The notes under the pieces: model-generated | Seen by the model: the letters and a program-made list of their open reading frames with translations, nothing else | What the model was told of the DNA's origin: nothing | Databases searched by the model: none | In this document: in pieces, positions 36,111 through 43,550 of the stretch | Numbering within the stretch: position 1 is the stretch's first letter | How the letters are laid out: each line of letters starts with the position of its first letter | Made by a program: the position numbers and the translations under genes | Assembly (NCBI GenBank): GCA_963795435.1 | Contig: CAWCHV010000009.1 | Span: 372,001 to 436,000 of the forward strand | Origin: JAFKFI01 sp963795435 | GTDB lineage: Bacteria > Pseudomonadota > Alphaproteobacteria > Acetobacterales > Acetobacteraceae | Direction: 5' to 3' | Length of the DNA stretch: 64,000 nt

Positions 36111-36905
36111 ATGCGCCTTCCCGCCGCCTGCGCGGCCCTCCTGCTGCTCGCCTCGGGTTCCATCTGGGGCTCGGCGAACGCCGCCGACATGGCCGCGCAT
36201 CGCGCCCTGTACAAGCTCACGCTGGAACCCGGCCGCGCCGGCGACGTGGTCGCGGCCAGCGGCAAGATGGGTTACGAGGTGATCGACGCCTGTGACGGCT
36301 GGGCGGTGCGTCAGCGGCTCGAGATGACGCTGACCAACCACGACGGCCAGGATGTCCAGATGGTCTCCGATTACGCGACCTGGGAATCCAAGGACGGGCT
36401 GTCCTTCCGCTTCCACATGAAGCAGACCACGGACACCGCAGTCACCAGCGAGACCGACGGGGACGCCAAGCTGGAACGCGCCGGCGGCCCCGGAGAGGCG
36501 CACTACACCGCGCCCGACGAGACCACCAAGGCGCTCCCCGCCGGGACGTTGTTCCCGATGGCCCACACCGAGGCCATCCTCGCGGGAGCCCGGGCGGGCA
36601 AGAAGTTTCTGTCCTTGCCGCTGTTCGACGGCACGGTCGACGCCGGCGCGCAGGACAGCTTCGTCACCGTCCTCGGCGGCATGGCCGAGCCGCGGAAGGA
36701 GAAATGGCCCGCGCTCTCGTCGCTGGCGAGCACCCGCGTGCGGATCGCCTTCTTCGACCGCGACGCCTCGGCGCAGACGCCGGACTATCAGGTCGGGATG
36801 CGCTACTGGGAGAACGGCGTCGCCGACGACCTGCAGATGGATTTCGGCGACTTCGTGATGAACGGCGCCATGACCGAGTTCACCCTCCAGCCCCGCCATT
36901 GCTGA
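36111..36905 (+). CDS. eipB: EipB family envelope integrity protein (DUF1849)
   Basis: A 264-residue periplasmic protein with a signal peptide (cleavage after SANA) and a DUF1849 domain, which in Brucella EipB forms a beta-spiral that maintains the cell envelope. The conserved cysteine pair is present: Cys61 in EVIDACDGW and the last residue Cys264, which form a disulfide in the family. Other signatures are LSFRFHMKQTTD and GTLFPMAHTEAIL. It is about 100 bases downstream of aspS on the same strand. Confidence 0.9.
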   Translation: MRLPAACAALLLLASGSIWGSANAADMAAHRALYKLTLEPGRAGDVVAASGKMGYEVIDACDGWAVRQRLEMTLTNHDGQDVQMVSDYATWESKDGLSFRFHMKQTTDTAVTSETDGDAKLERAGGPGEAHYTAPDETTKALPAGTLFPMAHTEAILAGARAGKKFLSLPLFDGTVDAGAQDSFVTVLGGMAEPRKEKWPALSSLASTRVRIAFFDRDASAQTPDYQVGMRYWENGVADDLQMDFGDFVMNGAMTEFTLQPRHC

Positions 36906-37048
36906 CGGCGTGCGGGAGCCGCGCGTCGTCAGCGCTGAAACAGGAGACGCAGCCAGGGGGGAGGACAAGTCGCCCGCTCGGCCGGAGCCGGACACCCCCA
37001 GGCCGGGCACGTGGCGGGCGCGAGAGCGGGCGCCGGCCATGCCGCTTC

Positions 37049-37109
37049 TCCCTCTCCCCTAGTCAGGGGCTTGGGCTGCGAAGAGCAGACCAAGGGTTGG
37101 GGTGAGGGT
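37049..37109. repeat. REP-like palindromic repeat, diverged copy
   Basis: CCCTCTCCCCTAGTCAGGGG (37050-37069) followed at 37093-37108 by GGGTTGGGGTGAGGGT. It is a diverged relative of the element at 5769-5859: the CCCTCTCCCC arm and the GGGTGAGGG outer arm are kept, but about 25 unrelated bases sit between them. Confidence 0.6.
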
Positions 37110-37119
37110 TGCCACCCCG

Positions 37120-37579
37120 AGAGCCCTGCCGCGCCGCGTGAGGCGGGGCCTTGGGCCGGCGCGGCCTCGGCGGCTCCCGCAGCGCCTCGGCAGCGGATCG
37201 GGGGTGAGCTTGCGCCACAGCGGCCGCAAGAGCCGTCCCGCTTGCGGCGAGGCGGCGAGCAAGGCCCGCATCTCGGGATCGTCCAGCAACGCGCGCAAGT
37301 GGTCGGCAAACCACCCGATGCCGGTACTCGACAAACACCGGCCCCGGCGGAATGGCGGGCGGCCGGCGCTCTGCTCGCGCCCGCTCGGCGGCCGGGCGGC
37401 TTGTGGCGCGCCCGCGCGGCGCCGCCGGCAGGCCGCCGCCGGGTGTGCACGAGATAGTTCAGCAGCATCCCGACGAGCGGCCCGAGCGGCCCCAGCGGGA
37501 CCACCGCCTGGCGGTAGCGGGCGCCGTCCACCAAGCCCCGCTTCATCGCCTCGATGAAGAGGTAGAACCGGGGCATCAG
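37120..37579 (-). pseudogene. Remnant of an accessory protein, two frames
   Basis: A minus-strand frame starts at 37579 with MPRFYLFIEAMKRGLVDG and continues RYRQAVVPLGPLGPLVGMLL to LVHTRRR, then turns into low-complexity sequence. Further on, in another frame near 37334-37190, STGIGWFADHLRALLDDPE and MRALLAASPQAGRLLRPLW read as a second well-formed helical segment. The two halves look like parts of one protein of a family seen repeatedly in Acetobacteraceae genomes (from memory, not verified). The function is unknown. No intact reading frame joins them. Confidence 0.45.
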
Positions 37580-37743
37580 GCCGGTTGGGGGTGAGGGTGA
37601 GGCGGCCGCGGACATGGCCCAGGTTATAGCGTTAGTGAGAGCGCCTGTCAATCGTCATCGCGAGCCGGCGCGGCCGGGGTGGCGATCCATGCCGCCAGCC
37701 GTACGAAGACGCGATAACGGGCGCGATCAATCGCCCTCGGCAA

Positions 37744-37974
37744 TCAGCCGAAATACCGCCCATCCTCGCCGCGCCGGGCTTGGCCGAGGGCGGCAAGCGT
37801 TTCCAGCATTTCGCGTACTTTTCCGCTGTTCGCCCGCTGGAACCGCCGCGACAGCTCGGTGGGTCGCGCGGGCCCGGCCGCGAGCAGGGCGCGCAGCGCG
37901 ACATAGCGCTCGGGGTCGCGCGTCGCCCAGCGCGGCAAGGCTGGCGTCCTCGCCCGGCTCAGCTGGGATATAGC
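37744..37974 (-). pseudogene. Winged-helix-like fragment in frame after the HEPN gene stop
   Basis: A 75-codon stretch in the same frame as, and directly after, the TAG stop of the HEPN/zinc-ribbon gene. It reads ISQLSRARTPALPRWATRD, then a probable winged-helix segment LRALLAAGPARPTELSRRF and VREMLETLAALGQARRGEDG ending YFG at 37744. This pattern resembles the C-terminal domain of larger DNA-binding or modification proteins. The only start codons are TTG (37938) or upstream non-ATG, and there is no N-terminal part, so it looks like the tail of a gene cut off by the arrival of the HEPN gene. A small functional regulator is the alternative. Confidence 0.4.
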
Positions 37975-37977
37975 GCC

Positions 37978-38935
37978 CTAGTCATCCTTTTCGAATACCG
38001 AGCGGTGGTAACTGCAGAGGCCTGAGCCATCCTGATAATCGTCAAGTGTCAATCGTTGGCTGCATACGGCGCACGTCGCGGAGTCCGGCAAATCGAAGCC
38101 GCATAGGGTGCAGCCCCCCTCCGAGAAGACATAGGTCTCCTCGCCGCACTCGGGACAGTTTCCAACCGCAGGCTCTCCGCCGTCTTTCGCGGCCAAGTAC
38201 GCTTCAGCGCTGTTTGCCTCCTCGACCGCCGCCACCATAAGCGGAACCGTGTCGATCTCCTCCCCGCACGCGGAGCACATGAAGTGCGCGTGCTCCTGGT
38301 CAGTGTTGGCGGGATCGAGTTGCTTAACCAGTTTGGAGCCGCAGTCCAGACAGGCAAACTCCTGCGAGGCAGCCCGCGCGCCCTCGGTCTTCCATTGTAT
38401 CGCCTCGAGCGTCTCGCGGCAGGCTGCGACTTCCTTCTCAAACAGCTTATTGTTCGCCAGCAGCGAGCCCCAGCATTCCATACCGAGGGCGCCGACCGGT
38501 TCCTCTTCAAGTACCTGTTGCGAGTAGCTCACGGATGGCAAGAAACGCGTCCGACACCGCCTCCCGGGCCAATGCTTCACCACCCTTATAAAACATGTGT
38601 TCCATGTCGTTCCGAATCTGGGTGACACGGTCGATGTCGGTCCACTTGAAGGAGATGCCGAGGCTTCTGAAGCGCTCCTTGAGGCCATGGACATCAACTG
38701 TCTTTTTGCCGATGCCCTTCAGCGTGATCGCCCCGCCAGATGTCATTGCCGGCTCAAGCCTTTGCTTCAAGAGAGCCTCACCGTCTGGAGAAAGACGCCG
38801 CAACTTCTCTTTGCACAACAGGAGCGTTCCGGCATGTATGTTACGGACGGCGGACAGCACCCGCCGAGCATCGTCGGATGCGAGGTCTTCCACACCAATC
38901 TGGATCGAATGAAGGGCGTTCTCGAATAAGCTCAT
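37978..38935 (-). pseudogene. HEPN-like domain plus multi-zinc-ribbon protein, single-base frameshift
   Basis: About 318 residues if repaired. The first part (from ATG 38935) starts MSLFENALHSIQIGVEDL and ends with TQIRNDMEHMFYKGG, holding an Rx4H HEPN motif, then AIRELL. The second part, in another frame, continues QQVLEEEPVGALGMECWGS and has at least four Cys-pair knuckles (CLDCGS, CSACGE, CPECGE, CTLCGF, CAVCSQ) to TAG at 37980-37978. One surplus base at about 38521 separates the frames; without correction the protein stops at ATGT* near 38507. The architecture resembles a widespread uncharacterised HEPN/zinc-ribbon family found in accessory regions. Role unknown; nucleic-acid binding and RNA cleavage are plausible. 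Confidence 0.7.
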
Positions 38936-39052
38936 GGCAGAGAAGTGTGGTTCACTTGTTGATAGCGCGCCAGTGGCCTCGAACACGCGAAGTTCGCTTT
39001 GAGCCGTAAGTCGGCGTTGCGGCAGTCTGGCTGGGGTGCCTGACCATATCCG

Positions 39053-40306
39053 CTACCGCAATGACCGGCCCCGGCCAATAACCCCCGCCCCGAACCGCCC
39101 CCGCAGTCGATCAATCGCCCACTGGGCGGCGGCGAGACGCGGGGGGCGCGAGTCCGCGAGATCGCCGTGATCGGCCTCCGCCAAGGGCAACAACTGGCTC
39201 GCGCCGACGCCGATCAGACGGAATGCGGTGCCGTCGCACTCGCGCACCAGCAGCGCCCTCGCCGCCTCGAACAGTCGGTCGGGCAGCGCGGTCGGGCTCG
39301 GCAGGCGGGCGGCGCGGGTGCGGGTGGCGAAGCCGGCGGTCTTGAGCTTGAGCACCACGCCGGCGGCGGAAAACTCTTTCTCGCGCAGCCGGCGAGCGAG
39401 CTTTTCCGACAGATGCCATAGCGGCCGCTCCAGATCCTCGACGCGGGAGAGATCAGCGTCGAACGTGGTCTCGGCGCTGATCGACTTGGTCTCGCGGCCG
39501 GGGTCCACCCGGCGCGCATCCTCGCCCCGCGCCCGCCGGCACAGCGCCGGGCCATCCTCGCCCAACATGCGCAGCGCCTCGCGATCGCCCAACGCCTGCA
39601 AGTGGCCGAGCTGGGTGATGCCGCGCTGCGCCAGCCGCCGTGCCAGCGCCGGGCCGACGCCGGGCAGCAGCCGAACCGGCTCCGGCGCCAGCAGGCCGCG
39701 TGCCTCGGCAGCGCCGATCACCGCGAAGCCGCGCGGCTTGTCGCGGCCGGCGGCGATCTTGGCCAGCAGCCGGTTGGGCGCGAGCCCGATCGAGATGGTG
39801 ACGCCGACCTCCCGCTCGACCTCGCGCGCGAAGCCGGCCAGCACGGCGGCGGGCGGCGCGCGGTGCAGCTCGGCGGTGCCCGACAGGTCGAGCACGGCTT
39901 CATCGATCGACAGCGGCTCGACCAGCGGCGTGAGACGCGACATCAGCGCGCGGATCTGCCGCGAGGCGGCGGTGTATTTGGAGAAATCGGGGCGGATCAC
40001 CACCGCGTCCGGGCACGCCTTCAGCGCCTTGAACATCGGCATCGCGCTGCGTACGCCGGACAGCCTCGCGACGTAGCAGGCCGCCGTGACCACCCCGCGC
40101 ACGCCGCCGCCGACGATCACCGCCCGGCCGGCGAGTTCCGGCCGGTCGCGCTTCTCCACACTGGCGTAGAAGGCGTCGCAATCGACATGCGCGATAGCGA
40201 GGGCGAACAGTTCGGGATGGCTGACGATGCGCCGGCCGCCGCAGGACGCGCAGACGCGGGCGGCGTCCGGTGCGGTCCACAGGCAGTCGCGGCACAGCGT
40301 GTTCAT
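39053..40306 (-). CDS. dinB: DNA polymerase IV with N-terminal zinc-knuckle
   Basis: A 417-residue Y-family translesion polymerase. The palm motifs IAHVDCDAFYASVE (metal Asp pair) and LSIDEAVLDLSG (catalytic Asp-Glu) are intact, followed by the RLLPGVGPALARRLAQ thumb and the little-finger domain. The N-terminus adds MNTLCRDCLW...CASCGG, a CxxC-x10-CxxC zinc knuckle typical of an alphaproteobacterial DinB subgroup and absent from E. coli DinB. ATG at 40306 lies one base after the ROK kinase stop, suggesting coupling. Confidence 0.9.
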   Translation of the reverse strand: MNTLCRDCLWTAPDAARVCASCGGRRIVSHPELFALAIAHVDCDAFYASVEKRDRPELAGRAVIVGGGVRGVVTAACYVARLSGVRSAMPMFKALKACPDAVVIRPDFSKYTAASRQIRALMSRLTPLVEPLSIDEAVLDLSGTAELHRAPPAAVLAGFAREVEREVGVTISIGLAPNRLLAKIAAGRDKPRGFAVIGAAEARGLLAPEPVRLLPGVGPALARRLAQRGITQLGHLQALGDREALRMLGEDGPALCRRARGEDARRVDPGRETKSISAETTFDADLSRVEDLERPLWHLSEKLARRLREKEFSAAGVVLKLKTAGFATRTRAARLPSPTALPDRLFEAARALLVRECDGTAFRLIGVGASQLLPLAEADHGDLADSRPPRLAAAQWAIDRLRGRFGAGVIGRGRSLR

Positions 40307-40307
40307 C

Positions 40308-41208
40308 TCAATCCGCCGGCCACAGCCAGGCGGCGCCGCGCACGCCCGAGGAATCGCCGTGACGGTTGCGCAGCACGGGCGTATCGCAGACATCGCTGAA
40401 CACGTGGCGCGCCAACAGCGAGGGAACCGCGGCGTAAAGATGCGCCATGTTGGACAGCCCGCCGCCGAGCACGATGCAATCGGGGTCCAGCAAATTGACG
40501 ACATCCGCGAGGCCGCGCGCCAGCCGGTCGGCGTGGCGGTCCAGCGCCGCCTTCGCCCGCGCATCGCCCGCGGCCGCGCGCTCCGGTAGCTCACGGGCGT
40601 CGCGCGCGTCCGGTCCATCGCAGTCGCGCGCCAGGGCGGGGCCGGAAAGCCAAGTCTCAAGGCAGCCCGAGCAACCGCACCAGCAAGCCGGTCCCGGCAC
40701 TTCGTCCGCTCCGGGCCACGGCAGGGAATTGTGTCCCCACTCGCCGGCGACCCGCTGCCGGCCTCGCAGCACCGCGCCGTCCACCGCGATGCCGCCGCCG
40801 CAGCCGGTGCCGAGGATGACGCCGAACACCACCCGGCGGCCGGCCCCCGCGCCGTCCGCCGCCTCGCTGAGCGCGAAGCAGTTTGCGTCGTTCTCCACCC
40901 GCACTTGGCGTCCGAGCAGCGCCGCCATGTCGCGGTCCAGCGCGCGCCCGTTGAGCACGGTGGAATTGGCGTTCTTCACCAGCCCGGTCGCCGGGCTGAT
41001 CGTGCCGGGAATGCCGATCCCGACCGTGCAGGTGCTCCCGAGTTCGCGCTCGACCTCGCGGACCAGCCCCGCCATCGCGGCCAGGATCGCCGTGTAACCG
41101 TCGGGCGTGGCGATCCGCCGGCGGGTGCAAAGGCCGCCGTCCGGCGCCAGCGCGGCGACCTCGACCTTGGTGCCGCCGAGGTCGATGCCGAATTCGGTGA
41201 CGTACCAT
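40308..41208 (-). CDS. ROK family sugar kinase (N-acetylglucosamine/fructokinase-like), start region broken by one base
   Basis: About 298 residues with the ROK zinc signature CWCGCSGCLETWLSG, the ATP loop ILGTGCGGGIAVDG and the sugar-binding VENDANCFALSE and EWGHNSLP. The N-terminal phosphate loop IDLGGTKVEV is encoded but its frame has no ATG, GTG or TTG. The best ATG (41208) is in another frame, reading MVRHRI; deleting the surplus C at 41190 gives MVRHRIGIDLGGTK, the expected start. So either one base is wrong or initiation uses a rare codon such as ATC. The gene precedes dinB and is divergent from the MFS gene. The substrate (GlcNAc or another hexose) is not certain. Confidence 0.78.
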
Positions 41209-41352
41209 CCGGCGGAGTGTGATGCCCCGAGCCCGCCGCCTCAAGTGATCGGGGCGACGCAATGGCGGCCGCGCGCAGCCGAGCCATGTCCGTCGCGGCC
41301 TGGGCTCCTGCCGCGGCACCTGCGATGACCCGCGCCCGCGAAGAGAGGACGC

Positions 41353-42525
41353 ATGAGAATTCCACGCTGGTTGCCATTGCTGCTCGGCTCCCTGACCGCC
41401 GTCGGGCCGGTCTCGATCGACATGTATCTCCCCGCCTTCCCGCAGATCGAGACGGCGCTCGGCGGCGCGCCGGGGACGGCGCAGTTCACGCTGGCCGCGT
41501 TCTTCGCCGGGTTGGCGGTCGGGCAGCTGATGCAGGGCAGCCTGTCGGACAGGTTCGGCCGGCGCGGACCGCTGCTCGCGGGCACCGCGCTGTACACTCT
41601 CGCCTCGGTCGGCTGCGCGCTGGCGCCCAATCTGTTCTGGCTTTCGGTGTTCCGGGCACTCGCGGCGCTCGGCGGGTCGGCCAGCATGGTGATCCCCCGC
41701 GCCATCGTGCGCGACCTCGCCGACGGCCACGAGGCGGCGCGGCTGATGTCGCGGCTCATGCTGGTGATGGGGGCCGCGCCGATCCTCGCGCCGACGCTCG
41801 GCGGCCTGGTGCTCGCGGCGGCGGGGTGGCAGGCGATCTTCTGGGTGATCGCCCTCTATGGCGCGGTCTGTTGCCTGGCGGTCTGGCGTTTCCTGCCCGA
41901 CACCCTGCCGGTGCGATCGCGCGTCAGGCTGGGACCAGGCGCGCTGGTCAGCCGCTATGTGTCCGTCCTGCGCGAGCGCGGCTTCGTCACGCATACGTTC
42001 GCCGGCGGCATGTGCTCGTTCGGCATGTTCGCGTACATCGGCGGATCGCCGGTCGTGTTCATCGAGCATTTCCACCTGACCCCGGAGCAGTTCGGCGGCG
42101 TCTTCGGGGTCTGCGCCGCGTGGCTGATCGCCGCCTCGCAGGTCAACCCGCTCCTGCTGCCCCGCTTCGGCACCGGCCTTGTGCTGCGCGCAGCGCTCCG
42201 CCTCTCGCTATGCGCGACGACGGCGCTGACGGTCTTCGCCTTCCTGAACCGGGGCGGGATCTGGGGGGTGCTGATCCCGCTGTTCTTCAACATGTTCAGC
42301 TTCGGTTTCGTCTGGCCGAACGCGACGGTGCGCGCGCTGAGCCGCCACGCGGCCCACGCCGGCAGCGCCTCGGCGGTGATGGGCACGCTGCAATTCGTGC
42401 TCGGCGCGGTGAGCGGGATGCTGGTCGGTGTGCTGAGCGACGGCTCCGTCCGGCCGATGGCGCTGTTGCTGCTGGCGGGCGCGATCGGAGCCAACATTGC
42501 CGATTTCCTCCGTCCACGGACATAG
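41353..42525 (+). CDS. Bcr/CflA family drug-resistance MFS transporter
   Basis: A 390-residue 12-helix major facilitator. The TM1 segment ends ...GPVSIDMYLPAFPQIE, the diagnostic signature of the Bcr/CflA subfamily, and GQLMQGSLSDRFGRRGPLL is the A-motif between TM2 and TM3. Family members export bicyclomycin, chloramphenicol, cysteine or related compounds by proton antiport. GAGAGG precedes the ATG at 41353 by 4-9 bases. It lies 31 bases upstream of an SDR gene; the two may share a transcript. Confidence 0.9.
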   Translation: MRIPRWLPLLLGSLTAVGPVSIDMYLPAFPQIETALGGAPGTAQFTLAAFFAGLAVGQLMQGSLSDRFGRRGPLLAGTALYTLASVGCALAPNLFWLSVFRALAALGGSASMVIPRAIVRDLADGHEAARLMSRLMLVMGAAPILAPTLGGLVLAAAGWQAIFWVIALYGAVCCLAVWRFLPDTLPVRSRVRLGPGALVSRYVSVLRERGFVTHTFAGGMCSFGMFAYIGGSPVVFIEHFHLTPEQFGGVFGVCAAWLIAASQVNPLLLPRFGTGLVLRAALRLSLCATTALTVFAFLNRGGIWGVLIPLFFNMFSFGFVWPNATVRALSRHAAHAGSASAVMGTLQFVLGAVSGMLVGVLSDGSVRPMALLLLAGAIGANIADFLRPRT

Positions 42526-42555
42526 TGCGCGGCGCAACAGGGGGAGAGTCGCGGC

Positions 42556-43320
42556 ATGGACCTGCAATTGGCCGGCAAGCGCGTGCTGATCACCGGCGGC
42601 TCGAAGGGCATCGGCCGGGCGAGCGCCGAGGTATTGGCGGACGAGGGATGCGACCTGATCCTGGTCGCGCGCGATCCCGCCGCGCTCGATGACGCCGCGG
42701 CGGCCATCCGGGCGCGCCGGCAGGTCAACATTCGCGTTATTTCGGCGGACCTCTCCGACGACGCGACAGTGCGCCGCGTTGCGGACGAGGCGGGCGAGAT
42801 CGACGTGCTGGTGAACAACGCCGGCGCCATCCCGCCGGGCAACCTCTCCGGCGTGGACGACGCCACCTGGCGCCGCGCGTGGGACCTCAAGGTGTTCGGC
42901 TTCATCTCGCTGTGCCGGGCCGTCTATCCGTCGATGGCGGCGCGCCGGGCGGGGGTGATCGTCAATGTGATCGGCGCGGCGGGCGAGCGGTTCGACCCCA
43001 ACTACATCGCCGGCAGCGCGGGCAATGCCAGCCTGATGGCGTTCACCCGCGCGCTCGGCCGCGCCGCGCCCTCGGACAACATCCGCGTGGTCGGCATCAA
43101 TCCCGGCCCGATCGCCACCGCGCGGCTCGAGATGCTGTCGCGCAAGCGGGCGGAGTTGCAACTCGGCGACGCGGAGCGGTGGCGCGAGCTGTTCGCCAAG
43201 ATGCCGTTCGGCCGCGCCGGCGCGCCCGAGGAGATCGGCAACGCGGTGGCCTTCCTGGCCAGCCCGCGTTCCGGCTACACGTCCGGCACGATTCTCACCA
43301 TTGATGGAGGTGGCGCATGA
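42556..43320 (+). CDS. Atypical short-chain dehydrogenase/reductase lacking the YxxxK pair
   Basis: A 254-residue Rossmann-fold SDR with the NAD(P) motif TGGSKGIG (13-20) and NNAG (87-90), so cofactor binding is likely. The usual catalytic residues are absent: the serine position reads IVNVIGAAG, and where YxxxK is expected the sequence is GSAGN (Gly153 and Asn157), although Tyr150 lies three residues earlier. The rest of the subfamily pattern (NASLMAFTRALG, VVGINPGPI) is conserved, so this is a divergent SDR subgroup rather than a decayed gene. The reaction is unknown. Its stop overlaps the small lipoprotein start. Confidence 0.85.
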   Translation: MDLQLAGKRVLITGGSKGIGRASAEVLADEGCDLILVARDPAALDDAAAAIRARRQVNIRVISADLSDDATVRRVADEAGEIDVLVNNAGAIPPGNLSGVDDATWRRAWDLKVFGFISLCRAVYPSMAARRAGVIVNVIGAAGERFDPNYIAGSAGNASLMAFTRALGRAAPSDNIRVVGINPGPIATARLEMLSRKRAELQLGDAERWRELFAKMPFGRAGAPEEIGNAVAFLASPRSGYTSGTILTIDGGGA

Positions 43321-43508
43321 AATTCGCCGCGATCGCTCTTGCCCTGCTGTCCCTCGGCGCATGCAGCGGAGGAGCAGCCATGCAGCAGCCCGCCGCGGTA
43401 CCGAAGATCCTTTACCAGACAGCTCCCATGAACAGCCCGGGCTACATCTCGACCTGCGCGGGTGGGCAGCCAGGCATGAACTATAACTGCCCGTCATTTC
43501 AGAACTGA
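43317..43508 (+). CDS. Small predicted lipoprotein
   Basis: A 63-residue protein starting at an ATG that overlaps the SDR stop (ATGA). It has a short signal peptide with the lipobox LGAC, so Cys16 is the likely lipidated residue, and a mature part of about 48 residues with two further Cys (ISTCAGGQ and NYNCPSF) that could form a disulfide. No family was recognised. It precedes the FUSC efflux operon by 42 bases and may be cotranscribed with it. Confidence 0.65.
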   Translation: MKFAAIALALLSLGACSGGAAMQQPAAVPKILYQTAPMNSPGYISTCAGGQPGMNYNCPSFQN

Positions 43509-43550
43509 GCCGCCGCAGCAGCGAGCGGGTCGCTGAGCGGAGCCGCCTCG

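Larger units (their letters stand above)
36906..37743. other. Degraded, repeat-bearing intergenic region
   Basis: About 0.84 kb with no intact gene between eipB and the helix-turn-helix-like fragment. It holds GC-rich palindromic repeat DNA near 37049-37109 and around 37580-37605 (GGGGGTGAGGGTGAG), and a minus-strand gene remnant in two frames (separate entry). The remainder shows no recognisable coding or RNA signal. Confidence 0.6.
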
